Below are positions 24,509 to 33,499 of a stretch of DNA of 61,717 bases, in pieces; position 1 is the stretch's first letter, and the number at the start of each line of letters is the position of its first letter. This DNA is from an uncultured Ruminococcus sp. GTDB lineage: Bacteria; Bacillota; Clostridia; Oscillospirales; Acutalibacteraceae. The stretch lies in NCBI GenBank assembly GCA_902762615.1, contig CACWOX010000014.1, positions 1 to 61,717 of the forward strand, in the 5' to 3' direction. Made by a program: the position numbers and the translations under genes. The notes beneath the pieces are model-generated. The model was not told the origin of the DNA. It ran no database searches and saw nothing but the letters and a program-made list of their open reading frames with translations.

Positions 24509-25741
24509 TCAGTCCGTCAATGCGTAAAGCATCTCCAGATCCTTTTTGAAATCGAGCGCAATTCCGCTCAGATTACGGGTAAATTTTGCCCGCAGCTCGG
24601 GCGAAGTAATGAGCTTTTCCATACCTTCCACTATGTTCTCTGTGGAAAGATCGATCAGCACGCCTGTTTCGCCGTCTGTCACCTGCTCCTCGTTGCCGGC
24701 ACATTTTGAAGCCAGCACAGGACGGGCAAGCACCAGCGATTCGGCAAGCGCTATGCACCATCCTTCAAAACGTGACGCCTGTGAATATACATCACAGGCT
24801 GCAATATAGGGATAAGGATTCGGCGTCGTTCCCAACAAAATAAAGCTGTCCTCTACGCCGTGCTGCCTGATGAGCGCCCGAAGATTGTCCTCCTCGGCAC
24901 CTTCACCGATCACGTACCAACGCACGTTATGTCCTCTGCGGCGAAGTTCAGCAAGTGCGGGAATGGCAAGGTCGTATGCCTTCTGATAGTGCAGCCTGCC
25001 GACCGTCAGTATTCTCAGACCGTCAAAGCCGTCGGTAAAGCCTTCGCCTTCCTTCGAGAGCCTGATGATACGCTCTCTCGGCACCATATTGTGAAAGAAG
25101 AAGGTCTTGGAATCATACTCGGGATACGCCTCAAGAAATACCCTGCGCACGGTGTCCGACACACAGAATACCCGATCGAATTTGTCGTAGTATTTCTTGT
25201 CGAGCTTGGGTGAATAACCAGCCGCCAGATAGTCTATATGGACATATGTCGCCTTTTTCTTAGCCTTGACGTAATTAGCGACGTAATATGTGGCTGCTCC
25301 CTCGATGAAGGCAACCGCGAGATCATATTCCTCATCAAAGCGCTTTGCGTTTCTTGCCAGCAGCATCCAGAACAGCTTACTGAAGTCAAAGCGCTTTATC
25401 TTTATCTGGTGAAAAAGCACACGGAAAAAATAGGGTATATAGGTTATGAAGCTGCATTTCTTGACAAGGCTCCACAATATCTGTCGGGCAATCGCTGCCA
25501 ATCCGGCGTTGTCAAGCACCGATTTGGTGCAGGGATTTTTGTTGAGAATATGCACATATTCGGGCATATCGCTGTAAAGCTCGCCACGGTTGATGATGGA
25601 ATAGACCGAGAGATCGTATTTCTCCGGGTCAAGCAGCTCCATCAGCGCCTGAAGGCATTTTTCTGCTCCGGCACGTCCCATCGTATTGGTGACAAAGAGA
25701 ATTTTTTTCTTTGCGGCAGGAGCTTTGCCCTGTTCATTCAC
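24509..25741 (-). CDS. GT4 glycosyltransferase
   Basis: A 410-aa GT-B fold retaining glycosyltransferase. The N-terminal domain opens KKKILFVTNTMGRAGAEKCLQ; the C-terminal donor-binding domain has ILTVGRLHYQKAYDLAIPAL, IGEGAEEDNLRALI and the EX7E motif in SRFEGWCIALAESLVLARP. The tail DGETGVLIDLSTENI is typical. It lies between two GT2 genes at the end of the exopolysaccharide operon (26 bp after the upstream gene). Acceptor and donor are not predictable. It is a second GT4 enzyme, distinct from PelF. Confidence 0.88.
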   Translation of the reverse strand: MNEQGKAPAAKKKILFVTNTMGRAGAEKCLQALMELLDPEKYDLSVYSIINRGELYSDMPEYVHILNKNPCTKSVLDNAGLAAIARQILWSLVKKCSFITYIPYFFRVLFHQIKIKRFDFSKLFWMLLARNAKRFDEEYDLAVAFIEGAATYYVANYVKAKKKATYVHIDYLAAGYSPKLDKKYYDKFDRVFCVSDTVRRVFLEAYPEYDSKTFFFHNMVPRERIIRLSKEGEGFTDGFDGLRILTVGRLHYQKAYDLAIPALAELRRRGHNVRWYVIGEGAEEDNLRALIRQHGVEDSFILLGTTPNPYPYIAACDVYSQASRFEGWCIALAESLVLARPVLASKCAGNEEQVTDGETGVLIDLSTENIVEGMEKLITSPELRAKFTRNLSGIALDFKKDLEMLYALTD

Positions 25742-25767
25742 GATTTTTCACCCTTTCTTCCCGTTCT

Positions 25768-26775
25768 TCACATGATTTTTCTTACAGCTCTGACCGCAAA
25801 CCTGAACACGCCGAAGCCCATGCTGAAAAATAATGCGCTTGCACGGTAACTCAAAGGAATGCGGCTCATCTTCATGTATTTTTTCCTAAGCGGTTTGAAT
25901 TCTTCACGGTACTCTCTGAATAGCTTTTCGTCATAGGGACCGTATTCCGCCATAACGTCCGACACCCAGAGTATCGTAGTGGCAAGCAATCCGTTTCCCG
26001 CGTCTACAAGTTCGGACGATTCTCCTGCAAGCTCATCGCGGATTTCCCGCGCCGTTGCAACCATTTTGCGGTGTTCGTCGCCGAAGCGCCGGTGCATGGC
26101 GCTCTGTCCGCGCTGGATATAATGGTATGATTTGTACGAAGTAAATGAAACGTTCTTTACCCGCTTAAATACCTCAAAATTAAAGCAAAGATCCTCTAAT
26201 ATCTTGATGTCGCAGCGAAACCTGATTCCTTGGAGCAATTCCCTGCGATAGAGCTTATTCCACACATAACCGCCGACAGCGCCGCCGGCGAGTAGTACGC
26301 AGACGGCGCTGTTATGGTTGTAGCTGATACATTCTTTATTCGTGGAGTCTGAGCAAACCACCGGCTCGGAGCATTTGTCCTCATGTTCGCTGATGAAGCT
26401 GCACACAGCCACATCGCAGCCTGATTGATTTATCAGACCGAGCAGGCTTTCGATATGATCGGGAGCCGCGTAGTCATCCGCATCGACAAAGGTAATGAAT
26501 TCTCCCCCTGCCGCTTCTATGCCCGTATTGCGAGCCGATGACACGCCGCCGTTTGCCTTGTGCAGCACCTTGATGCGGCTGTCCGATTCTGCCAGCTTAT
26601 CGCATATCACGTCGGTGCCGTCGGTCGAGCCGTCGTCCACCAGTATGATTTCGAGATTGCGATAGGTCTGATTGATCAGGGAATTTACACATCTCGGCAG
26701 ATATTCTCCGCTGTTATTCAAGTTATAAACGGGTACTATAATACTTACATTGCTCATGCTTACAATGCCTTCCAT
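25768..26775 (-). CDS. GT2 glycosyltransferase
   Basis: Family 2 inverting transferase. The start is the ATG at 26775 (MEGIVSMSNVSIIVPVYN), preceded by AAAGGAG at good spacing; a longer open frame to 26883 runs into the upstream gene and is not used. The 335-aa product has NVSIIVPVYN, LVDDGSTDGTD, a SSARNTGIEAAGGEFITFVDADD donor site and a helical C-terminus ending in a hydrophobic/basic segment. The spacing to neighbours (22 and 26 bp) makes it part of the exopolysaccharide operon. Confidence 0.87.
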   Translation of the reverse strand: MEGIVSMSNVSIIVPVYNLNNSGEYLPRCVNSLINQTYRNLEIILVDDGSTDGTDVICDKLAESDSRIKVLHKANGGVSSARNTGIEAAGGEFITFVDADDYAAPDHIESLLGLINQSGCDVAVCSFISEHEDKCSEPVVCSDSTNKECISYNHNSAVCVLLAGGAVGGYVWNKLYRRELLQGIRFRCDIKILEDLCFNFEVFKRVKNVSFTSYKSYHYIQRGQSAMHRRFGDEHRKMVATAREIRDELAGESSELVDAGNGLLATTILWVSDVMAEYGPYDEKLFREYREEFKPLRKKYMKMSRIPLSYRASALFFSMGFGVFRFAVRAVRKIM

Positions 26776-26797
26776 GCTCAAAGCTCCTTTACCTTGA

Positions 26798-29227
26798 TTA
26801 CGGTATGGCTGTAGCCGAAGCCATCTCCCCTTCGGTCGAAGTATTTTCACCTTCAGCCGAAGTACCATCGACGGAAAGATCACTCTCCGAAACAGCCGGA
26901 GTGGTATTGCCTCCCAAAGCGTCGGGATGCTCGAGCAGCCACTGCTCCATGGTTATGGTATTGTAGCCGTAATCAATGGCAAAATTATTCAGAGCATACA
27001 TGTTTTGCTTGATTTCATAGATGATAATATCCATGTCCTCATAGTAAATGCTCATCTGATCGGGGAAGTACAACATGTATTTCTCAGCCCAGAAATAGGC
27101 TTTGGACATGATGGCATACCTGTTCTCATACACGCCGTAATAATCACTCTTGCGGCTTGTACGGACGGTCTGCTCGGTAAGCAGCTGATTTGCCGCATCC
27201 TTGCTGATTCTCGGATAGAGTGTCAACGGCTGTCCCAGATAGCTTGTATCCGCGTATTTGAGCGGACGCTTTTCTATCACAAAGTAGACATACTCGGTCG
27301 GGATCTGAATGACCCGGGTGCTTTCATACTGCTCCATACGGAATACAAATTCCCAAAGCTCGTAATGCCAGCCCTTGTTACGAGTCAGCGACAGCTCGTC
27401 AACCGTCGATATAATTGTCCATGTATCCTTGCGGTGTGTCTCCTTGATTTTGTAATAGTTCTCGGTAACCGCTGAATAGCTCAGTCTGAAATAGGCGCTC
27501 GACCAATAAGTCGATCCCATAAACACTATTACATATGCCGTTGCCAGCACAATCGCAACAGAGCCTACCCAGCGCACCGGCTTGAATCTATCCTCAAATA
27601 CGATCCAGAACAGTCCAAAAGGAACACCTAACATTAATGCGCCAAGATAAACCAGGTAAATCGGTGAACGGTCGCCCGTAACCAAAGACGGTAATCCAAA
27701 GGTCTTAGGATTCATTATCAGGTAGTTGAACAATAGCATGTTAAGCCCAAGACCGATTCCTACCCTTCCCTGTTTTTTCTTTGAAGTCAGGAACAGCACG
27801 GCAGCGCCCATTACGATGGATGCAGCCGAACAGGCATAGATCACATAGCCCCAATAATCGGTAACACTCTTCATTGTGAACTTGAAGGAATTAATCGACT
27901 TTTCGATGAAATTGGGACCTTGTTCTTCGTCTTCTGAATTGACCTCTTCCTTTTTCTCTTCGATCTCGGCAGACGAATCATCGGAGCTGTTGTCCTTTTC
28001 CATCATACTTAATGCCCAGTCAAGCGAGCCTTGCCAGTGATAGCCCAGCGTAAGACCGAATAACATCGGACCAACGCTGATCACCGCGGCAAGAATAACG
28101 CTCAGCACCATCTTAATGAAAACCTTTTTCTTAAAAAGAACGGGTATATACGGCAATACAAGACAGAAGCAAAGCGGCACTGAGAAAAACGCGTTATAGA
28201 AGTGCGCTGAAACTGTCATCGACGCGGCAAACGCAAACGCGATACCGTCCACATTTCTTTGATCCTCCAGAAACTTTACCATAAAGTAGCCGGTCGGAAT
28301 GATGAAAAGCATACCGTATTCCTGAGGAAGCGTGAAAAATAGACGGTCAACAACAGCGCCTGTTCCAAAGCTGCTCAGGCAGTATATCATGCCTGTAACC
28401 ACAGAAGCCGCGGGACTTTTGAATATTCTCGATATGACCGCCATCAACACCACGCCCATAAACACAGCGTTAAGAGGTCCTAAGAATCTCATAACCGTAA
28501 CCACGTCAATAAAGGTTATTTTGGAAAACGCGGAAACAATATTGTGTAAGGCAAACGGATAAATACCGTCGCAGAAAATGTAATCTGCATCAAGAAAATT
28601 GATCCAGGAGGTGTGAACCGAAACGTCGGATGTCGGGAATGCCTGACTCGTCATGGCGAAATATCCGCGCCGTATCAAAAGCACAAATAAGCAAACCGAC
28701 CCAAGCAAGTGATATACAACGTTCTTGTCAAAATACCATTTTATAAATCTCTTCAAACCGTGAGAAATGTTGCTGATTTTGTCATTGAAATAATTGCGCA
28801 CGATCAGCGAAAATTTAAGCTGCCCGCTGATAACATCTGCAAACGAAAATATAAAATCATTTAATTTCTTGCGGAAGCTGATTCTGTTTTTGAATTTGAC
28901 GTAAAACAAAATGACAAAGATAATTGACAGTCCCAGAGTAAGTCTGTTGTATATCTTCATGAAGCCAAGCACATACACTATCGAGGCAAGAGTCACCTGA
29001 CTGATGATAATGCTTATCATGGCGTTATCCAAAAATTCTCCGTCACAAAGCTTCAGTTTGAGCACCTTTGTCGGAATAATGATAAATACGATAGCATATG
29101 CCACCACAAACCATATGAATGACCATATGTTGTTCATGACCTTCTGATCAAAGAAGCCGCCGGACAGCATGTTGGAAATCATGGGTAGATTTGACAGATT
29201 GGCAAGTGCATCAGTTAATGATAACAT
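26798..29227 (-). CDS. Large polytopic membrane protein, GT-C-like, in exopolysaccharide operon
   Basis: An 809-aa protein with roughly 14 hydrophobic helices and a C-terminal extracytoplasmic region (about 600-809) ending in a Ser/Thr/Glu-rich tail. After the fifth or sixth helix, the loop SQAFPTSDVSVHTSWINFLD and DGIYPFALHNIV looks like the first extracytoplasmic loop of GT-C transferases, where an acidic residue binds polyprenyl-phosphate sugar. A charged Asp/Glu/Ser insert (NSSDDSSAEIEEKKEEVNSE) sits in a mid-protein loop near residues 415-440. It could decorate the polymer or replace a polymerisation or export function. No named family is recognised with certainty. It is tightly placed between pelE and the GT2 gene with a good AGGAGG site. 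Confidence 0.7.
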   Translation of the reverse strand: MLSLTDALANLSNLPMISNMLSGGFFDQKVMNNIWSFIWFVVAYAIVFIIIPTKVLKLKLCDGEFLDNAMISIIISQVTLASIVYVLGFMKIYNRLTLGLSIIFVILFYVKFKNRISFRKKLNDFIFSFADVISGQLKFSLIVRNYFNDKISNISHGLKRFIKWYFDKNVVYHLLGSVCLFVLLIRRGYFAMTSQAFPTSDVSVHTSWINFLDADYIFCDGIYPFALHNIVSAFSKITFIDVVTVMRFLGPLNAVFMGVVLMAVISRIFKSPAASVVTGMIYCLSSFGTGAVVDRLFFTLPQEYGMLFIIPTGYFMVKFLEDQRNVDGIAFAFAASMTVSAHFYNAFFSVPLCFCLVLPYIPVLFKKKVFIKMVLSVILAAVISVGPMLFGLTLGYHWQGSLDWALSMMEKDNSSDDSSAEIEEKKEEVNSEDEEQGPNFIEKSINSFKFTMKSVTDYWGYVIYACSAASIVMGAAVLFLTSKKKQGRVGIGLGLNMLLFNYLIMNPKTFGLPSLVTGDRSPIYLVYLGALMLGVPFGLFWIVFEDRFKPVRWVGSVAIVLATAYVIVFMGSTYWSSAYFRLSYSAVTENYYKIKETHRKDTWTIISTVDELSLTRNKGWHYELWEFVFRMEQYESTRVIQIPTEYVYFVIEKRPLKYADTSYLGQPLTLYPRISKDAANQLLTEQTVRTSRKSDYYGVYENRYAIMSKAYFWAEKYMLYFPDQMSIYYEDMDIIIYEIKQNMYALNNFAIDYGYNTITMEQWLLEHPDALGGNTTPAVSESDLSVDGTSAEGENTSTEGEMASATAIP

Positions 29228-29268
29228 TCGTTTCCCTCCTACTGCATAAACAAATTTGCATGATCACA

Positions 29269-30228
29269 TCACTTGCGATTCCAGAAACGAACGACGCCTA
29301 TGCCCTTCTGCGAAAGCTGTGCGCCTGACTTGAGCATTTTGTCCAGAACGATCTTGAAATCGTCCCACTGCTCAGTCTTATATTTTACGTTCAGCGCATT
29401 GAGATATGACTGCTCCATGTTAGGCTGACGCTCTATGGACAGATTGGCCCATCTGTCTGCGTCATCATATCTTCCGATTTTGAGAAGGCACTCTACAACA
29501 TTCTTATATTGCTCTGTGTCAAGCATCTCGGGATGGAAGGTATTGAGGTTGTCAATCAGCTCAACATAGAGATGGGAATACTTCTTGACCTCAATTTCGC
29601 CAAGAACACCGCTGCTGATGTATTCAAACGTGGTATCGGCATATTCCTTATTGATGTCGGAATCCTGAGGATTTTCCTGATATTTCTGCTGGAGACCCGA
29701 AAGCTTCTTGGAGTATTTCTGAAGAATATCCATCAGAGCCGCAGCCGCATAGTGAGCGGTCTCAGGGTCCTCGTTGTCAAGCGCCTTTACCAGAGACTTC
29801 ATGTTGTTGGAAACATCCGCTTTGAGCACGTTGAGCAGCGCACGGCGCTTATCCTCAACATCCGAGATAATAAGTGCTTCTTCCAGCGGAACAAATTCCT
29901 TTTCGGTCTCGTAGTCGGTCTGCTTTGCAAATTCCTTCTTTTCCTTGCTGAATGTAAGTTCGAGATAGTCGATGTCGGACTTACGGTCAAACAGCGAAAC
30001 GATAAAATTGATGAAGAAGCATATAACGCCGAAAGGAGGTGTGAAAAACATCACTATCGACTTACAAATGGCAGGTCTGAATTTCCCCAGCAGCGTAAAG
30101 ACTACCAGATAGAGCAGAACCAATGCCGTGTTGACAAGAATGATCTGGTATATGAAGTTAGGATCTCTGGCGTTGAGCGTAAAGTAAAATCCGTTTATTA
30201 TGCGTTCAAAGTTAATTCCTGTATTCAT
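29269..30228 (-). CDS. pelE: PelE-like membrane/TPR protein
   Basis: A 319-aa protein with two N-terminal hydrophobic helices (about 25-48 and 56-80) and a long helical cytoplasmic part with TPR-like repeats (residues about 130-310, for example VVECLLKIGRYDDADRWANLSI and ALNVKYKTEQWDDFKIVL). This is the PelE architecture of Pel polysaccharide systems, where PelE is an inner-membrane scaffold. The gene follows pelD with a 17-bp overlap, the same pelD-pelE order as in known loci. The assignment rests on topology and context more than on motifs. Confidence 0.72.
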   Translation of the reverse strand: MNTGINFERIINGFYFTLNARDPNFIYQIILVNTALVLLYLVVFTLLGKFRPAICKSIVMFFTPPFGVICFFINFIVSLFDRKSDIDYLELTFSKEKKEFAKQTDYETEKEFVPLEEALIISDVEDKRRALLNVLKADVSNNMKSLVKALDNEDPETAHYAAAALMDILQKYSKKLSGLQQKYQENPQDSDINKEYADTTFEYISSGVLGEIEVKKYSHLYVELIDNLNTFHPEMLDTEQYKNVVECLLKIGRYDDADRWANLSIERQPNMEQSYLNALNVKYKTEQWDDFKIVLDKMLKSGAQLSQKGIGVVRFWNRK

Positions 30229-32437
30229 CTAATGACACCACCTCTGCCTCCAAATCAATGCGGGCGATCTTCTTGTAAACAAAGGGCAGATCCTTTTCGG
30301 TCGTGTTGTTAAGCAGCATAAGCAGCTCGTTCGGATCCTTTTCGCTGAGACCGACATAGTCGTTGTCGCGGAGAATACCGCCGAGGGCAGCACCCTTTTC
30401 CATAAGCTGCGAGCTGTCGTCCACCCTTGTGCGGAGCACGGCGAAGTCGGCAATGTTGGTGCCTGTACCGCCGAGCTTGGTCTTGACAACATCGGTGAAA
30501 GCACTTGCAAGAAGGATATTCGTTCCCGGCACATAACGGGAATCCTTGGTGTCGTTCTGATAACGGTATGCCTTCTCGAAGCTGGAAGCAATAATCTTGG
30601 AAAGAACCGAGAAAAGATTTTCCTGATAGAGGGTCATCTTATCGAAATCCATGTTGAACAGCATGATCATGTAAATCATGCTCTGCTCAGAGAAAACAGG
30701 TGCAACCATCGAAGGCATGTTGGGTTCGAGCTTGCGGTTGACATAGATTCTCTCCTCAAGCAGTACGCCTTCGAGCTGCTCGTAGTCCTCGAGGTTGATG
30801 ATGTTGTGCATCTTCTGTGCGCGTCTTGAAGAAGCACCTGCCAGACGGTAGAGACCTTCGTTGCTCTTGACATAAATAGCAACGTCCTGCACACCCATGA
30901 TCTGCATGATAACGTCGAGAGCCGAGCTGACGATCTTTTCGGAATCGAGCAGGTCGAGCTGGGAGACGATAGAGTAAACCTTGGCTATGGAGTTATCATA
31001 GTTGATCAGGCGCTCTTCAAACATCTTCTTGATCTGGATATGTCTCTCAGAGATGTCATAGATTCTGGCAAGCTCTTCCTGCAAAGCCGCTTTTTCTTCG
31101 GTCAGCTCGGTATTTCTGAGCTTCAGACGGTCTTTGCTGTAGCCGACCAGAATACCGACTAAGAAGAAGAAGAGTATCTTGATAAGCGTACCGTAATCCA
31201 GAACGATCTCGGAGAATTCCATGCCCGAGAACATCTTCACTACAACATACATGATAGATGACAGGAAGATGGAGATGTAGGAATGTGTGACGCTGTAAAC
31301 GACCGACATGATGATGATGTAGATGACAAAGAAGTCGAGAGACTTCAGCATCGTGAAATCATTTGCGAAATAGGTGCCAACACAGGCAATGGCGCAGAGT
31401 ACAAGGCTCTCAATATAGGCAAGCAGTCCCTTGCCGATTTCCTTCATGCGCTTTTTGCTCTCATCCCATGCAGCGGTGTCGCCGCGCTTTTTCTTTGCTG
31501 CATAGTTTTCCTGAAGCGCTCCGAGGTTGCTTGTGATCCACTTGTAGTTGCGTTCCATGCCCTTTTCAAGAGTGACGATCGGCTTGTACTCAGTTGCCTT
31601 CTGGAAAAGTGTACCAACAGGGTTACAGGTGCAGCCCTTGCCGGAGGACTTTTTGTCCACAACAGTGATCTTTGAACCGCAGATCTTTTCAGCCATTTCG
31701 ATAATGTTTCTGTTGGAAACATATTCGTTGCCTTCCACATTGTAGGTACCCTTGGGGATTGATGTGTTGGCAATGGCTCTGTAGGTAGCGTCAACGGCAT
31801 CGCCGATAAAGATGGTCTTGTATTCCATATCGAGGTCGCACTCGAAGGGAACACCCATTTTGGCATAGAGGAAGCAGTTGCTTATGAAGTTAAGCTGCTC
31901 ATCGGTGTTTGCCTGAGGACCGTAAACCATTGGCAAACGCAGAATCACCGACTTCAGTCCCGTGTTATCGTTGTAAATCTTGCATTGTCCTTCGCCGTTG
32001 AGCAAGGTAAGACCTCTGATGGACGAGGGTGCGGGCTTGTTTTTTTCGGTAACGGGAGTGTCGTAATCCAGACCGTAGACGTCTGTCGAGGACAGATATA
32101 CCATATGTTTCACGCCGGCATTGCTGGCGCAGGTAAGTACGTTGGATATGGCGGCATTGAATACGGCTGCATCGGAGTTGCTGTTCCACGCGAACGATGT
32201 ATCCTGAGAACCGACAAATACCATGGCGTCAGGACCGATAGAGTCGATAATGTTCTGGATCAGCGGATCGTCCAGAGCAAAATCGTAGTTGATGTGTCTG
32301 GGCAGACCTCTGCCCTTCAGCTTAGAATTTTTTCCTGTTATCATATAGATTTCGCAGCCTTCCTTGGAAAGACGCTGCACCAACGAATTGGTAAAGAAAC
32401 CATATGAACCTACAATCAAAACTTTAATTGTACCCAC
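30212..32437 (-). CDS. pelD: SDR-PelD fusion: degenerate epimerase domain plus c-di-GMP receptor
   Basis: Starts at a GTG (32437) with AAGGAAGG just upstream. The 741-aa protein has three parts. Residues 1-300 are an extended-SDR epimerase-like fold (VLIVGSYGFFTNSL, VYLSSTDVYG, ILRLPMVYGP). Where the catalytic YxxxK should be (about 141-145) it reads RGLTL, so Tyr and Lys are both lost, and the third Gly of the Rossmann motif is Thr. Residues 338-433 hold four hydrophobic helices. Residues 445-620 are a coil plus GAF region and 635-741 a degenerate GGDEF domain. That domain reads RDND (690-693), five residues, then EKDPN, so the RxxD inhibitory-site motif used by PelD to bind c-di-GMP is kept and the catalytic motif is gone. 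Confidence 0.85.
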   Translation of the reverse strand: MGTIKVLIVGSYGFFTNSLVQRLSKEGCEIYMITGKNSKLKGRGLPRHINYDFALDDPLIQNIIDSIGPDAMVFVGSQDTSFAWNSNSDAAVFNAAISNVLTCASNAGVKHMVYLSSTDVYGLDYDTPVTEKNKPAPSSIRGLTLLNGEGQCKIYNDNTGLKSVILRLPMVYGPQANTDEQLNFISNCFLYAKMGVPFECDLDMEYKTIFIGDAVDATYRAIANTSIPKGTYNVEGNEYVSNRNIIEMAEKICGSKITVVDKKSSGKGCTCNPVGTLFQKATEYKPIVTLEKGMERNYKWITSNLGALQENYAAKKKRGDTAAWDESKKRMKEIGKGLLAYIESLVLCAIACVGTYFANDFTMLKSLDFFVIYIIIMSVVYSVTHSYISIFLSSIMYVVVKMFSGMEFSEIVLDYGTLIKILFFFLVGILVGYSKDRLKLRNTELTEEKAALQEELARIYDISERHIQIKKMFEERLINYDNSIAKVYSIVSQLDLLDSEKIVSSALDVIMQIMGVQDVAIYVKSNEGLYRLAGASSRRAQKMHNIINLEDYEQLEGVLLEERIYVNRKLEPNMPSMVAPVFSEQSMIYMIMLFNMDFDKMTLYQENLFSVLSKIIASSFEKAYRYQNDTKDSRYVPGTNILLASAFTDVVKTKLGGTGTNIADFAVLRTRVDDSSQLMEKGAALGGILRDNDYVGLSEKDPNELLMLLNNTTEKDLPFVYKKIARIDLEAEVVSLDEYRN

Positions 32438-32492
32438 AACCTTCCTTAATATATTTGAAAATGATTCGCTTTCTTTACGGAAACCGCTTTGT

Positions 32493-32531
32493 CAGCCGCT
32501 TCCGTTATAAAGTTATAAACCCTGACGGCTG
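32493..32531 (-). promoter_or_regulatory. Intercistronic hairpin upstream of pelD
   Basis: CAGCCG/CGGCTG arms (32493-32498 with 32526-32531) enclose a TTATAAAGTTATAA repeat in the 122-bp gap between the GT8-like gene and pelD, the largest gap inside the operon. It could be a processing or stability element. There is no T-run. Confidence 0.35.
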
Positions 32532-32559
32532 CCCGCAAGCGCCGACCGGGATTATTCAT

Positions 32560-33480
32560 TTACTTGCCTGGTCTCTGCACATGAAGAATCATGCACATCA
32601 CCGTGAGAATATATCCGCATACCGCCACAATGGGACGGAACGGACAAAGCAGCCTATATCCGATAGGAGCAAATTCCCTGTATGCCTCCTGATATTCATA
32701 GCAGTACTTGTTGCGGTAGTGTATGCTCCACGGCTTGACCGGTCCCATAAAGTGAACGATGATCGGATTCTCGCGCCTTCTGTATTTCTTGCTCAGTCCC
32801 CACTTTACGACCTCGCTTGCCAGAAGCCCGGGGTTGTAATTGTAGAGATTCTTCCAGATTTTCATGGAGTCGCGGAAGTAAATATTGATGGCGTCCTGAT
32901 CGGGATAAATCAGATCTTTTTTCTTTTCCTCAATGATCTCAAATATGCTGTTTACGTCAAATCCCTTTTCACGCATCAGCTTGAGATTCATAAGAAGCAC
33001 GCCGCTGTTGACGTATGTGCTTCCCTCCGGCAGACCCAGCCGCACATAATGAGGACGGTTGTCGGGACATTTCGGATCGTTAACCTGTGGAGGATCCGAC
33101 ATCGCTATCAGCATATTGTCGTCAAAGGGCAAATGGTAGAATTCCTCCACCGAACCCCTGATGAGAATATCCGGATCCATATAGAGCACACGTTCTTCGC
33201 TCTCGGGAATCATCCGGCTTGCGAGCAGGCGGTAATACATTTCCTTTGTGAAGTGCATGTTTACCGGTGCATCGTCAAACATATCGTCACCGATTCGTAT
33301 CGGCTCAAAACTGTTGCCGAACGATTCAATGTACTGTCTCATTTTTCCGAGAGTAGGTTCATCTATTCTCGAATACATCAGATAAACCGTAATATGGCAT
33401 TTGTTGTGCTTGAAAAGGGTCTTGAGCATGGTAAGAGAATATTTGCAGTAATTCTGTGATACGGTTATCAATACATTCAT
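32560..33480 (-). CDS. GT8-like glycosyltransferase (copy B)
   Basis: The start is at 33480 (MNVLITVSQNYCKYSLTML), with AAGGAGG about nine nt upstream. The 306-aa product has the GT8 layout: N-terminal nucleotide-binding region, FTKEMYYRLLASRMIP, the DxD motif in VLYMDPDIL, the YVNSGVLLMNLKLMR acceptor segment, PDQDAINIYF and a terminal HFMGPVKPW (His metal ligand). Known relatives are galactosyl- or glucosyl-transferases using UDP-sugars. It is a paralogue of the next gene upstream and lies between pelG and pelD. Confidence 0.88.
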   Translation of the reverse strand: MNVLITVSQNYCKYSLTMLKTLFKHNKCHITVYLMYSRIDEPTLGKMRQYIESFGNSFEPIRIGDDMFDDAPVNMHFTKEMYYRLLASRMIPESEERVLYMDPDILIRGSVEEFYHLPFDDNMLIAMSDPPQVNDPKCPDNRPHYVRLGLPEGSTYVNSGVLLMNLKLMREKGFDVNSIFEIIEEKKKDLIYPDQDAINIYFRDSMKIWKNLYNYNPGLLASEVVKWGLSKKYRRRENPIIVHFMGPVKPWSIHYRNKYCYEYQEAYREFAPIGYRLLCPFRPIVAVCGYILTVMCMILHVQRPGK

Positions 33481-33499
33481 ACCCTCAGCCCTCCTTTTT

